Shown here piece after piece: positions 35,417-43,600 of a DNA stretch of 64,000 bases (its first letter is position 1; the number at the start of each line of letters is the position of its first letter). A program made the position numbers and the translations under genes. Origin of the DNA: Sphingobium sp. (GTDB lineage: Bacteria > Pseudomonadota > Alphaproteobacteria > Sphingomonadales > Sphingomonadaceae); assembly GCA_003248935.1 (NCBI GenBank), contig QFQF01000001.1, positions 124,001 through 188,000 of the forward strand, written 5' to 3'. The notes beneath the pieces were generated by a model. The model did not search any database, was not told the DNA's origin, and saw only the letters and a program-made list of their open reading frames with translations.

Positions 35417-35995
35417 ATGGCGGATCAGGTGAGCGACAAGAAAGACCTGCGGGAAAAGGCGGTGGCGGAACGGCACGCTTTCGTTGAGATGCTCGATCCC
35501 CTCGCCCATCGCCTGGCGTTCAAGGCGGTCCCCTCTCCGCTTTCGGCGATGCTTGGCTTCGCCCGGACCATAGCGCTCTACGTACCGCTGGATGACGAGG
35601 CGCCTGCCCTCAGGCTCGCCGAACCGCTCGAGCGACTGGGAAAGACCATTTGCCTGCCGCGGGTCGTCGACCGGATAGGCAGCATGGAATTCCATCGCTG
35701 GTCGAAAGATGCGCCGCTCCACGCCGGTCCCTATGGCACCAGCCATCCCGCACCGGACACGCCGGTCGTCGCGCCGGATGCGATCATAGCACCGTTGCTC
35801 GGTTTCGACCGGCGGATGAACCGCCTCGGCTGGGGTGGCGGCTATTATGATCGGGCATTTGCGCGCTTCCCCGACGCACTGCGTATCGGGCTCGCCTGGT
35901 CGATACAGGAGTGTGATGCAGTGCCTGCCGACGTCTGGGACATGCCGCTTCACGCCGTCCTGACGGAAGTCGCGTTCATTGAGGGTGTGGAATGA
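35417..35995 (+). CDS. 5-formyltetrahydrofolate cyclo-ligase
   Basis: The enzyme turns 5-formyl-THF into 5,10-methenyl-THF with ATP, returning it to the active folate pool. The 192-residue protein has the characteristic C-terminal block IIAPLLGFDRRMNRLGWGGGYYDRAFAR and the early KAVAERHAF basic region. Length is normal. A GAGA-type ribosome site lies just before ATG 35417. The gene overlaps the DUF2842 gene by 4 bases. It belongs with thymidylate synthase, also in this window, in one-carbon metabolism. Confidence 0.93.
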   Translation: MADQVSDKKDLREKAVAERHAFVEMLDPLAHRLAFKAVPSPLSAMLGFARTIALYVPLDDEAPALRLAEPLERLGKTICLPRVVDRIGSMEFHRWSKDAPLHAGPYGTSHPAPDTPVVAPDAIIAPLLGFDRRMNRLGWGGGYYDRAFARFPDALRIGLAWSIQECDAVPADVWDMPLHAVLTEVAFIEGVE

Positions 35996-36213
35996 ACGGC
36001 GGGCCGCAGCCCAGTTGGAGGAAACCCTTCGGCATGTTCCTGATCCTGGCGCTGATAACCGTCTGGGCCGTGTCGGTCGCGAGCCTTTCCGGGTGGATCG
36101 GCCGCCTGCCCACCGTACTGCAACTGATCATTTACGTCTTCGCGGGCATCGCCTGGATATTGCCGCTCCGACCGCTGCTGGCATGGATGGAAACCGGCCG
36201 CTGGAAACCCTGA
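35992..36213 (+). CDS. DUF2842 family small membrane protein
   Basis: A 73-residue protein with the DUF2842 pattern: PSWRKPFGMFLILALITVWAV at the start, a second span (LQLIIYVFAGIAWILPLRPLL) and the end motif WMETGRW. It has two membrane spans. Function is unknown; the family occurs in alphaproteobacteria. It overlaps the 5-FCL gene by 4 bases (ATGA), so the two are translated together. Confidence 0.88.
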   Translation: MNGGPQPSWRKPFGMFLILALITVWAVSVASLSGWIGRLPTVLQLIIYVFAGIAWILPLRPLLAWMETGRWKP

Positions 36214-36287
36214 GCGAATTCCCGTTCACAACGCGTGATTAACCATTTATCCTAACCATGCCGTCAGAAGCGAGGGGGAGAGCCAGC

Positions 36288-36455
36288 ATGTTCATTACAC
36301 GCCGCAGTCCGGTTACCCGGTCCGGGCGAACGACGCCGGGACGGATACCCGGCAGTTCCGGCCACAGCAGTGGCGGCGCGGGCGAGGCGGTGATGATGAT
36401 CCTGGCCACTTTGGGCGCTATCGGCGGTCTTGCCTGGGTATTCACCGAACTCTGA
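36288..36455 (+). CDS. Possible small single-span protein
   Basis: A 55-residue frame from ATG 36288: MFITRRSPVTRSGRTTPGR, a Gly/Ser linker, then one span (AVMMILATLGAIGGLAWVF). The basic N-terminus followed by a C-terminal span suggests a tail-anchored peptide. An ATG ten codons up (36258) is possible, but the AGCCAGC spacing favours neither. TTAACC-type sequence lies upstream. No family recognised; could be chance. Confidence 0.45.
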   Translation: MFITRRSPVTRSGRTTPGRIPGSSGHSSGGAGEAVMMILATLGAIGGLAWVFTEL

Positions 36456-36612
36456 TCCGAAAAACTCGTGATCAGCCCCCTGAGGGCTACATCTTGAGAA
36501 AAGTTGCCATTTCTCGAAAACTTAGGCTATTCCCGACAGCGAGCGAAGACGCCGCCGGGCGCCTTTGCCTGCGTAGCCGCTGTCCGCTATCGCCACTTCC
36601 ATGGAGGTACGA

Positions 36613-36792
36613 ATGCCGGAGGATGTCGAGAACGCCCTGCTTCGCTTCCAGTCGTTTCTGGCGCGCTATACCATGGGCGAGATCATCGACCAGCGGAGCG
36701 GGTTTACGGTGAACGACGCGCGGCTGCTGATAGGCGAAATCGAAGTGGCGGCGCAGCATCGGCTACACGAGCGCCCTGACCGCTATTCCTGA
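36613..36792 (+). CDS. Small protein of unknown function
   Basis: A 59-residue frame starting MPEDVENALLRFQSFLARYT and ending with a charged tail. It has a strong ribosome site, GGAGG, at 36604-36608, 4-8 bases before ATG 36613, which decides this start over the ATG at 36601. The chain is predicted mostly helical, with no membrane span. About 100 bases upstream (36496-36515) GAGAAA and TTTCTC form a short palindrome that might be an operator. It stands alone before tRNA-Asp. No family recognised. Confidence 0.6.
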   Translation: MPEDVENALLRFQSFLARYTMGEIIDQRSGFTVNDARLLIGEIEVAAQHRLHERPDRYS

Positions 36793-36866
36793 ATGCAATC
36801 AGCCTGGACATGAGATAGTCCACGATACGCGGACACCATTTCCAACATACTGAATTTTATGGGAAA

Positions 36867-36943
<77 letters not shown>

Positions 36944-36963
36944 GTTCGGTGTGGAGCCGCGCA

Positions 36964-36990
36964 GGTATAAGAGGCGACCGGCGGTGTCAA
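36964..36990 (-). promoter_or_regulatory. Probable promoter of tRNA-Asp
   Basis: On the minus strand TTGACA (36990-36985) and TATACC (36969-36964) are separated by 15 bases, ending about 20 bases before the tRNA 5' end. The -35 is perfect; the spacing is short by one or two bases. It overlaps the end of the AI-2E permease gene. Confidence 0.5.
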
Positions 36991-38204
36991 CCGTCCTCTT
37001 TTGAACGACGAAATTTCTCTTCGCGGCGCGGCGGCGGCATCGCGGTCAGCGTACCATGCTCGAACAGGAAGCCCGCGATGTCGGGCTTTCCCGCGGCGGC
37101 AAGCACCGTCTGGATGATGATCAGCAGCGGCACGGCCAGCAAGGCGCCCGGCGTTCCCCACACCCAGCCCCAGAAGCTCAGGGAGACGAGAATCAACAGC
37201 GGGTTCATCGTCAGCCGCCTGCCAAGCACCAGTGGCGTGATCGCATTGGCCTCCACAAGATGGAAGCAGATCTGGATGACCGCCGGCATCAGCGCGACCC
37301 AGACGTCGTCGAACACCATGAGGCCGCCAAGCCCCAGCAGGATGGCCGCCAGTATCGGGCCGAAATAGGGAACGAAATTGAGCAAGGCGACGATACCGCC
37401 CCACATCAGCGGCGAGGGCATGCCGATCAGGAACAGCGACATTGCGACCGCCAGACCCAGGCTGACATTGATCGTCGCGATCGTCATCACATAGGCCGAC
37501 GTCGCGTCCACGACATTCTGGATCAGCCGGGCGATCGCCAGCGAATCATCATAGCTGTGCCGCCCGGTGATCGTCCGCCGCCGCAGGCTGGTCCATCCCG
37601 ACAGGAAGAAATAGATGACCAGCAGGGCAAAGAACATCTGGATGATCGCGGACGGCGCGGAGGTCGCGGCGAACTGAAGCAGAGAACTCGGCGCGTCGAC
37701 AGCGGCAGTCTGCGCAGCGGCGACCGGCCCGGCCGCCAGCATCTGAACCGTTTCGTCCACGAACTTCTGAAGTTGCGAATAGAAGTCGATGAGCGGCGAC
37801 AGATTCGCCTGAATATGCGGGATGCGTTCCGGCAATATCCGGAACCATTCGGCCGCAGGCACCACGATCAGCACCAGCGCCGTATTCGCCGTCAGCAGGA
37901 ATGCGACCACGGCGACCAGCGCGGCAAGACCGGATGGCAGCCCCCGCGCCTCCAGCCATTCCAGAAAGGGGACGAGCGCGATCGCCACCACCATCGCTGC
38001 GGCGAGAGGAAGAAAGAACGGCGCCCCCTCGCGAAGGGCGAAGGGCAAGGCAATGACCAGACCGACCCCAGCGAACAGCGCAAGCGCAGCCAGCAGGCGG
38101 TCACGCCGCTGATCGATGCCTTCCCTGTCGCTCCAGCCCGAATCGTCCTGCTTCACCTGCGCACGTGCCCCTGTTCCGTTCGGCGATAACCCCGGCCGCG
38201 ACAT
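36987..38204 (-). CDS. AI-2E family transporter (PerM/TqsA-like)
   Basis: A 405-residue inner-membrane protein of the AI-2E exporter-like superfamily. It has two N-terminal spans (LAALALFAGVGLVIALPFAL and PFFLPLAAAMVVAIALVPFL), a third (AALVAVVAFLLTANTALVLIVV), a soluble segment, then four or five spans with the family block MWGGIVALLNFVPYFGPILAA and GLGGLMVFDD. The C-terminal GRRLTMNPLLILVSLSFWGWVWG is diagnostic. ATG 38204 was chosen; the longer frame upstream has no membrane or family sequence. The transported substrate is unknown; these proteins include sodium/proton antiporters and signal exporters. It is divergent from the next gene. Confidence 0.88.
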   Translation of the reverse strand: MSRPGLSPNGTGARAQVKQDDSGWSDREGIDQRRDRLLAALALFAGVGLVIALPFALREGAPFFLPLAAAMVVAIALVPFLEWLEARGLPSGLAALVAVVAFLLTANTALVLIVVPAAEWFRILPERIPHIQANLSPLIDFYSQLQKFVDETVQMLAAGPVAAAQTAAVDAPSSLLQFAATSAPSAIIQMFFALLVIYFFLSGWTSLRRRTITGRHSYDDSLAIARLIQNVVDATSAYVMTIATINVSLGLAVAMSLFLIGMPSPLMWGGIVALLNFVPYFGPILAAILLGLGGLMVFDDVWVALMPAVIQICFHLVEANAITPLVLGRRLTMNPLLILVSLSFWGWVWGTPGALLAVPLLIIIQTVLAAAGKPDIAGFLFEHGTLTAMPPPRREEKFRRSKEDG

Positions 38205-38376
38205 CGGTTCCGTACCGTCGCAGCCTTTTGCCCTGTGCCCCCTCCTTGTGCGCCTCCCCGCCCGCTCCCGCAAGCATCGCCAAGCCTTGATGAAGGCTGT
38301 GTTAACCATTTCTTGGGGATCGGACGGATAGGCAGTCCGCCTGCCATGCGCAGAGGAAAAAGGACGATCCGGGACC

Positions 38377-38856
38377 ATGTACCGCACGCTCACCCACACC
38401 CTGTCCGGCGCCATCGTGGCGCTGATGCTGACGCCGCTCGCCGCCCATGCCGGCGAGGCCGTGTCGCTCAACTCGGCAGTGTTCGTGGAGGACGTCGGCA
38501 CCGACGCCGCAGGCCAGCAGCGCCGCGTGCTGAAGGCGGCGGATCGGCTGGGTCAGGGCGACCGGCTGGTCTTCGTCATGAAATACCGCAATGACGGCAG
38601 CGCACCCGTGCGCAATTTCGCGCTGACCAATCCGGTCCCGCGCGGCGTACGGATCGATCCGGCCCATGGCGACATGCAGGTTTCGGTCGATGGAGGGCGG
38701 TCCTGGGGCCGCCTGACCGACATGATCGTCAGGACGCCGCTGGGCGGCACGCGCCGCGCCACGCCCGACGATGTCACCCATGTCCGCTGGACCGTCGATA
38801 CGCCCGTAGCGCCGGGCGCGAGCGGACAGATTGCATGGCGCGGCACGGTCCGCTGA
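38377..38856 (+). CDS. Secreted DUF11-like beta-sandwich protein
   Basis: A 159-residue protein with a signal peptide (LSGAIVALMLTPLAAHAG, likely cleaved after AHA). The body resembles a conserved-repeat (DUF11) domain: RLVFVMKYRNDGSAPVRNFAL, then NPVPRGVRI, and the closing segment APGASGQIAWRGTVR. Such domains usually repeat in large surface proteins; here only one is present. No enzyme motif is seen. It probably sits in the periplasm or on the cell surface. The upstream 170 bases are shared with the divergent permease gene and contain TTAACC. Confidence 0.72.
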   Translation: MYRTLTHTLSGAIVALMLTPLAAHAGEAVSLNSAVFVEDVGTDAAGQQRRVLKAADRLGQGDRLVFVMKYRNDGSAPVRNFALTNPVPRGVRIDPAHGDMQVSVDGGRSWGRLTDMIVRTPLGGTRRATPDDVTHVRWTVDTPVAPGASGQIAWRGTVR

Positions 38857-38932
38857 CGCTTTCCGCCACCTTCATCCTTGCCCTGACCAACCGGCCTTCT
38901 ATCCTCGCGGGACGAGAGGATGGAGCGAGGGC

Positions 38933-40408
38933 ATGGACGACAGGCTGATACTGGTCATCGACGCGGGGACCACGTCGACCCGCGCCATGCTGTTCGATGC
39001 CGCGGGATCATGCCTGTCGCTGCATCAGGCGGACCTGACCCAACATTATCCGCAGCCCGGCTGGGTCGAACATGACGCAGCCGAGATATGGGATGCAACG
39101 CTCGCCTGCATCCGCACGGTCATCGGGCAATGCCCTTCACCCGCTCGGATCGCTGCCATCGGCATCGCCAATCAGCGGGAAACCGTCGTCTTCTGGGATC
39201 GTCGCACGGGCATCCCGCTTGCCCCCGCCATCGTCTGGCAGGACCGGCGCACCGCCGACCTGTGTACACGTCTGCGCGAAGCGGGACATGAAGAGACGGT
39301 CCAGTCCCGCACCGGCCTGCTCCTCGATCCCTATTTTTCCGCGAGCAAGATACGCTGGGCGTTCGAGCACTGGCCGCAATTGCGGGAGGCCGGGCCTCAT
39401 CTCGCGATCGGGACGGTCGAAAGCTATCTGGTCCATCGGCTGACGGGCGGCCTGCACATCACCGACGCCACGAACGCTTCGCGCACCAGCCTGATGCATA
39501 TTACCGGTGGAGAATGGGACGATGCGATGCTCGCCCTGTTCGATATCGATCCGAAATATCTCCCGGAAATTACTGACTGCGTGGGTGACTTCGGAACCGC
39601 GCGCACCGATCTGTTCGGCCATGCCATCCCCATCCGGGGCATGGCGGGCGACCAGCAGGCGGCAAGCATCGGCCAGGGTTGCCTTGCTTCCGGCCAGTGC
39701 AAGGCGACCTACGGCACCGGCGCCTTCATCCTTGCGCAGACCGGGAGCGAGGCCCGCTTGAGCAAAAACCGCCTGTTGACGACCGTCGCCGTGCAACAGG
39801 ATGGTGAGCGGCGCTACGCGCTGGAAGGCGCGATCTTCGTCGCGGGCAGTCTGGTGCAATGGCTGCGCGACACACTGGGCATATTGGGTTCGGCGGCCGA
39901 GACGGCGACGCTCGCCGCCAGCGTACCCGACACTGCCGGCGTCCATCTGATCCCCGCGCTCGCGGGCCTTGGCGCACCCCACTGGCGCCCTGACGTTCGG
40001 GGAGCGATCACGGGCCTCAGCTTCGGCACCGGCCGGGCGCATATCGCCCGCGCGGCACTGGAGGCGATGGCATATCAGACCCACGACCTGATGGCCGCGT
40101 TCGCCGCCGACGGCGCGCTATGGCGGGAATTACGGATCGATGGCGGCATGGCGGCGAACGACTGGATGGCGCAGGATATTGCCGACATGCTCGATATCCC
40201 GGTCCTGCGCCCCGACTTCGTCGAAACGACGGCCAAGGGCGCGGCGATGCTGGCGGCTGTGGGGGCCGGACTGTTTCCTGACCTCGGCGCGGCGGCCGAC
40301 GCCATGGCCGGACCCGTGTCGCACTTCACCCCTCATCTCGCTGCCGGGACCAGGCAGGCACGCCTATCGGGCTGGTCCGGTGCCCTTCACACGACTTTGA
40401 ATGGCTGA
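38933..40408 (+). CDS. glpK: Glycerol kinase (FGGY family)
   Basis: The enzyme phosphorylates glycerol to sn-glycerol-3-phosphate. The 491-residue protein has the FGGY nucleotide motif LVIDAGTTSTRAMLFD, the substrate region NQRETVVFWDR, the second-domain motif GTGAFILAQTG, and YQTHDLMAAF followed by DGGMAANDWMAQ. These are closest to GlpK among FGGY kinases. ATG 38933 begins right before the first motif; the open frame upstream runs into the DUF11-like gene. No glpF or glpD is next to it. Another FGGY sugar kinase is less likely. Confidence 0.9.
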   Translation: MDDRLILVIDAGTTSTRAMLFDAAGSCLSLHQADLTQHYPQPGWVEHDAAEIWDATLACIRTVIGQCPSPARIAAIGIANQRETVVFWDRRTGIPLAPAIVWQDRRTADLCTRLREAGHEETVQSRTGLLLDPYFSASKIRWAFEHWPQLREAGPHLAIGTVESYLVHRLTGGLHITDATNASRTSLMHITGGEWDDAMLALFDIDPKYLPEITDCVGDFGTARTDLFGHAIPIRGMAGDQQAASIGQGCLASGQCKATYGTGAFILAQTGSEARLSKNRLLTTVAVQQDGERRYALEGAIFVAGSLVQWLRDTLGILGSAAETATLAASVPDTAGVHLIPALAGLGAPHWRPDVRGAITGLSFGTGRAHIARAALEAMAYQTHDLMAAFAADGALWRELRIDGGMAANDWMAQDIADMLDIPVLRPDFVETTAKGAAMLAAVGAGLFPDLGAAADAMAGPVSHFTPHLAAGTRQARLSGWSGALHTTLNG

Positions 40409-40457
40409 AAGCCCCCCCGCCGGCGAGCCCGTGCTCGACCCGCCGGTCACTTGCCGG

Positions 40458-41114
40458 TTATCGGGCGGACGACAACTGCGCGCCACTCGTTCGCCATGCC
40501 GCAAGCCGCTGCTGATACGCCGCGTAGGCGTCATAGAAAGCGAGGAACGGCGCTTCCAGACTTGCCAGTCCTTGCGGCGCATAACCGGCAAGCTCCGCCG
40601 ATTTCTTCGTATTGACTGTACGGCCCACCGATAGCGCCTGATCGCAGAAGCCATGCTGAACCGGTGGCAGCGCAAAGAAATTATAGACGCGCGTGTTGAG
40701 CCTGTCCCGCATGTCGACGCCCTTGGCACCATATTGTGCCCTGTACTCCGCATCGACCGCCTTGTTCGCTTTCGCCAGCGCCGTCTTGTGATCCTTCAGG
40801 AACGCGTTGTACTGCACCCGCGCGGCATCCTGGGAAAGACAGGAGAGCGCGGCGACATTGAGCGCCATACGCAAATGCCAGATCGCTCCCGCCTCACTCA
40901 GGTTGCTGTTCGGCGTGACGCGCCGCCCGTTGGCACCGATGTCCGGGATCGTCATCCCGACGGTCGCGCCCATCGGCGGCTGAGGCATCGCTTCGACATG
41001 CGCCTTGCCCGGTACGGGTTTCGAAGCGACCGGCTTCCTGCCGCCGCCCGCACACCCGCCCAAAAGGCCGATGGCGATCGAAATTGCGACTGCGCGCTTG
41101 ACTCTTGTCTGCAT
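40458..41114 (-). CDS. Predicted lipoprotein of unknown function
   Basis: A 218-residue protein with a lipoprotein signal: VKRAVAISIAIGLLGGC, so Cys21 would be lipidated. After a Pro/Lys-rich spacer comes a helical domain with NLSEAGAIWHLRMALNVAALSC and ALAKANKAVDAEYRAQYG. It contains three Cys. I recognise no known domain. ATG 41114 was preferred over one 13 codons upstream because the signal peptide starts there. The upstream DNA has two TTAAC boxes (41159-41162 and 41172-41175). It converges with glpK. A helical envelope lipoprotein is all that can be said. Confidence 0.75.
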   Translation of the reverse strand: MQTRVKRAVAISIAIGLLGGCAGGGRKPVASKPVPGKAHVEAMPQPPMGATVGMTIPDIGANGRRVTPNSNLSEAGAIWHLRMALNVAALSCLSQDAARVQYNAFLKDHKTALAKANKAVDAEYRAQYGAKGVDMRDRLNTRVYNFFALPPVQHGFCDQALSVGRTVNTKKSAELAGYAPQGLASLEAPFLAFYDAYAAYQQRLAAWRTSGAQLSSAR

Positions 41115-41190
41115 GAGTATGGCCCCCACTCCCGAGAAGCCATGTTCTATCACAGCGGTTAACGTAGATAGTTAACGATTCCATCACCTT

Positions 41191-41226
41191 GTCGCGAAAG
41201 CGACTCGGGTGATCGCTCGATCACCC
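41191..41226 (-). terminator. Tandem hairpins after the 2-oxoacid dehydrogenase operon
   Basis: Two hairpins follow the E2 stop on the minus strand. The first has perfect 8-bp arms GGGTGATC/GATCACCC (41207-41214, 41219-41226) with a GCTC loop. The second is GTCGC/GCGAC (41191-41195, 41200-41204). No U-tract follows, so termination may be partly factor-dependent. Confidence 0.6.
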
Positions 41227-41255
41227 TACGCCGGACACCCGACAAGGCGTTGGAT

Positions 41256-42548
41256 TCAATCAGCGAAAAGAAGCACCGGCGTTTCCAGCAGCGCGCGTAC
41301 CGCCTGAACGAAGCTGGCAGCGTCCCAGCCATCGACGACACGATGATCGCAGGAGATCGACAGGTTCATCAGCTTCGCGGCCACAATCTCTCCGTCGCGG
41401 ATCACCGGCCGCTCGACGATGCGGTTGGGCCCGATGATCGCCACTTCGGGCCGGTTGATCACAGGCGTCGTCGCGATCCCGCCAAGCGGGCCCAGCGATG
41501 TGACCGTCAGCGTCGATCCTGACAATTCCTCCGACTTCGCCTTGCCGTTCCGGGCCGCATCGGCCAGCCGGACAATTTCGCTCGCCAGTTGCCAGACGTT
41601 GCGGTCCTGCGCATCGCGGATAACCGGCACCATCAGGCCCGCATCCGTCTGCGTCGCCATGCCCAGATGGACCGCGCCATGGCGCGTGACGATGCCCGCA
41701 TCGTCGTCATAGCGCGCGTTGATCATCGGAAAATCGGGCAAAGCCCGGCACAAAGCAACGATCAGCAACGGCAACAGGGTCAGCTTCGGCCGGTCCCCGC
41801 GATTGACGTTGAGGTCGGCGCGCATCGCCTCCAGCGCGGTGACGTCGATCTCCTCCACATACGTGAAGTGCGGAATATGCCGCTTCGATGCCGCCATATT
41901 CTCCGCGATCCGGCGGCGCATGCCGATGACCTTCACGGCCTCGTCGGGCCGGGCCCGGCGGGCACCAGCAGGACGATACCCCTCGCCCGCACCATAGAGC
42001 AGATAGGCGTCGAGATCGGCGTGACGAATACGATCGCCACCATGCTTTACCTGCCCGAGGTCGATGCCCAGATCCTTCGCCCGCGCGCGAACCGCCGGGG
42101 ACGCAAGGACCGGCGGAGCGGATGAAGCCCCACCCTTTGCAGGCACCTGAGTGGTCGCAGTTTCCGCCTTCGCCTCAGAAGCCGTGTCGCGCGCCGCATC
42201 GGGCTCATCGGCTTCCACGGGCGCGTCATCCGGCATTGCCGGCACTGCGGCCTCCATCGCCTTCTTCGACGGCGGCGCTTCGGCCGGCGTAACAGCCTTA
42301 TCCCCGCCCTCCGTCTCGATCACGGCCAAAGTGGAACCGATCGGCACCTGGTCGCCCGGTTCCCCCGCCAGTTCGACGACGACGCCGGACACCGGCGATT
42401 CCATCTCGACGGTCGCCTTGTCGGTCATCATGTCAGCGAGCGGCTGATCTTCCTCGATCCTGTCACCGACCTTTACGTGCCAGGCGACGATCTCCGCCTC
42501 TGAAATGCCTTCGCCGATGTCCGGCAGGCGAAAGGTGAAACGTGCCAT
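41256..42548 (-). CDS. bkdB: 2-oxoacid dehydrogenase E2, dihydrolipoamide acyltransferase (branched-chain type)
   Basis: E2 carries acyl groups on a lipoyl arm from E1 to CoA. The 430-residue protein has one lipoyl domain (MTDKATVEMESPV, Lys44), an Ala/Pro/Thr-rich linker, a subunit-binding domain at about 145-180 (ASPAVRARAKDLGIDL), and a catalytic domain with the active-site motif CDHRVVDGWDAASFV near the end. It follows the E1 beta gene by 6 bases. The three-gene order E1a-E1b-E2 and the E1 sequences point to branched-chain 2-oxoacids rather than pyruvate, though substrate is inferred. No E3 gene is in the window. Confidence 0.92.
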   Translation of the reverse strand: MARFTFRLPDIGEGISEAEIVAWHVKVGDRIEEDQPLADMMTDKATVEMESPVSGVVVELAGEPGDQVPIGSTLAVIETEGGDKAVTPAEAPPSKKAMEAAVPAMPDDAPVEADEPDAARDTASEAKAETATTQVPAKGGASSAPPVLASPAVRARAKDLGIDLGQVKHGGDRIRHADLDAYLLYGAGEGYRPAGARRARPDEAVKVIGMRRRIAENMAASKRHIPHFTYVEEIDVTALEAMRADLNVNRGDRPKLTLLPLLIVALCRALPDFPMINARYDDDAGIVTRHGAVHLGMATQTDAGLMVPVIRDAQDRNVWQLASEIVRLADAARNGKAKSEELSGSTLTVTSLGPLGGIATTPVINRPEVAIIGPNRIVERPVIRDGEIVAAKLMNLSISCDHRVVDGWDAASFVQAVRALLETPVLLFAD

Positions 42549-42554
42549 CGCTCG

Positions 42555-43589
42555 TCAATCCTTCATGATCCGGTCGATCGCGCGGCGAATGCGGATCGGT
42601 CCGGGGAAATAGGCCCATTCCAGGCTGTGGGGATAAGGGGTGTCGAAACCGGTGACCCGCGCGATCGGTGCCTCCAGATGATGGAAGCAACGCTCCTGCA
42701 CCAGCGACAGAAGCTCGGCGCCAAAGCCGCTGGTCCGCGTCGCCTCATGCACGATCATGCAGCGCCCGGTCTTCCGGACCGACGCCTCGATCGCCTCGAT
42801 ATCCAGCGGCACCAGCGTGCGCAGATCGATGATCTCCGCGTCAACGCCTGCTTCCGCCACCGTGTTGGCGACGACATGCACCATCGTTCCATAGCACAGG
42901 ATGGTGAGCGCCTCCCCCTCCCGCACGGTTCGCGCCTTGCCGAGCGGAATACGATAATGTCCCTGCGGCACCATGGCATCGGCATGACCGGCCCAGCTCT
43001 TCGCGGGCGTGTCATAGTGGCCGTCGAACGGTCCGTTGTAGATTCGCTTGGGTTCAAAGAAGAGTACGGGATCATTGTCCTCGATCGCCGCGATCAGCAG
43101 CCCCTTGGCGTCATAGGGGGTCGAAGGGATCACCGTCTTGATGCCCGAGACATGCGTGAAGATGCCTTCCGGGCTCTGGCTGTGCGTCTGTCCGCCGAAG
43201 ATGCCGCCGCCAAAGGGCGAACGGACCGTCATCGGTGCGGTGAATTCGCCCGCCGAGCGATAGCGCAGCCGCGCTGCCTCGCTCACCAACTGGTCGAGCG
43301 CGGGATAGATATAGTCGGCGAACTGGATTTCCGGCACCGGCCGCAGGCCATAGGCGCCCATGCCGACGGCAACGCCGATGATCCCGCATTCGGTGATCGG
43401 CGTGTCGAACACGCGGTTCTTGCCGTATTTTTTCTGAAGGCCCGCGGTCGCGCGGAACACCCCGCCGAAATAGCCGACGTCCTCGCCCATGACGACGACG
43501 TCGGGGTCGCGATCCATCATCACGTCCAGCGCGCTGTTGATCGCCTGGATCATGTTCATCTGCACGGTCTCATCCGCCGCTTCCGTCAT
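42555..43589 (-). CDS. bkdA2: 2-oxoacid dehydrogenase E1, beta subunit
   Basis: The beta subunit pairs with E1 alpha to bind thiamine diphosphate and decarboxylate the 2-oxoacid. The 344-residue protein has VVVMGEDVGYFGGVFRAT (ThDP-activating Glu), FDTPITECGIIGVAVGMGAYG, and the C-terminal transketolase-like domain (TGRCMIVHEATRTSGFGAEL). ATG 43589 was chosen; it lies 11 bases after the E1 alpha stop, and the frame further upstream falls inside that gene. The GGIFGGQTHSQSPEG stretch favours the branched-chain type over pyruvate dehydrogenase. Confidence 0.93.
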   Translation of the reverse strand: MTEAADETVQMNMIQAINSALDVMMDRDPDVVVMGEDVGYFGGVFRATAGLQKKYGKNRVFDTPITECGIIGVAVGMGAYGLRPVPEIQFADYIYPALDQLVSEAARLRYRSAGEFTAPMTVRSPFGGGIFGGQTHSQSPEGIFTHVSGIKTVIPSTPYDAKGLLIAAIEDNDPVLFFEPKRIYNGPFDGHYDTPAKSWAGHADAMVPQGHYRIPLGKARTVREGEALTILCYGTMVHVVANTVAEAGVDAEIIDLRTLVPLDIEAIEASVRKTGRCMIVHEATRTSGFGAELLSLVQERCFHHLEAPIARVTGFDTPYPHSLEWAYFPGPIRIRRAIDRIMKD

Positions 43590-43600
43590 GACAGCCCCAC

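Noticed and set aside
41159..41175. Two TTAAC boxes before the lipoprotein gene, considered as a CtrA site
   Set aside because: The TTAA units are 9 bases apart, not 7.
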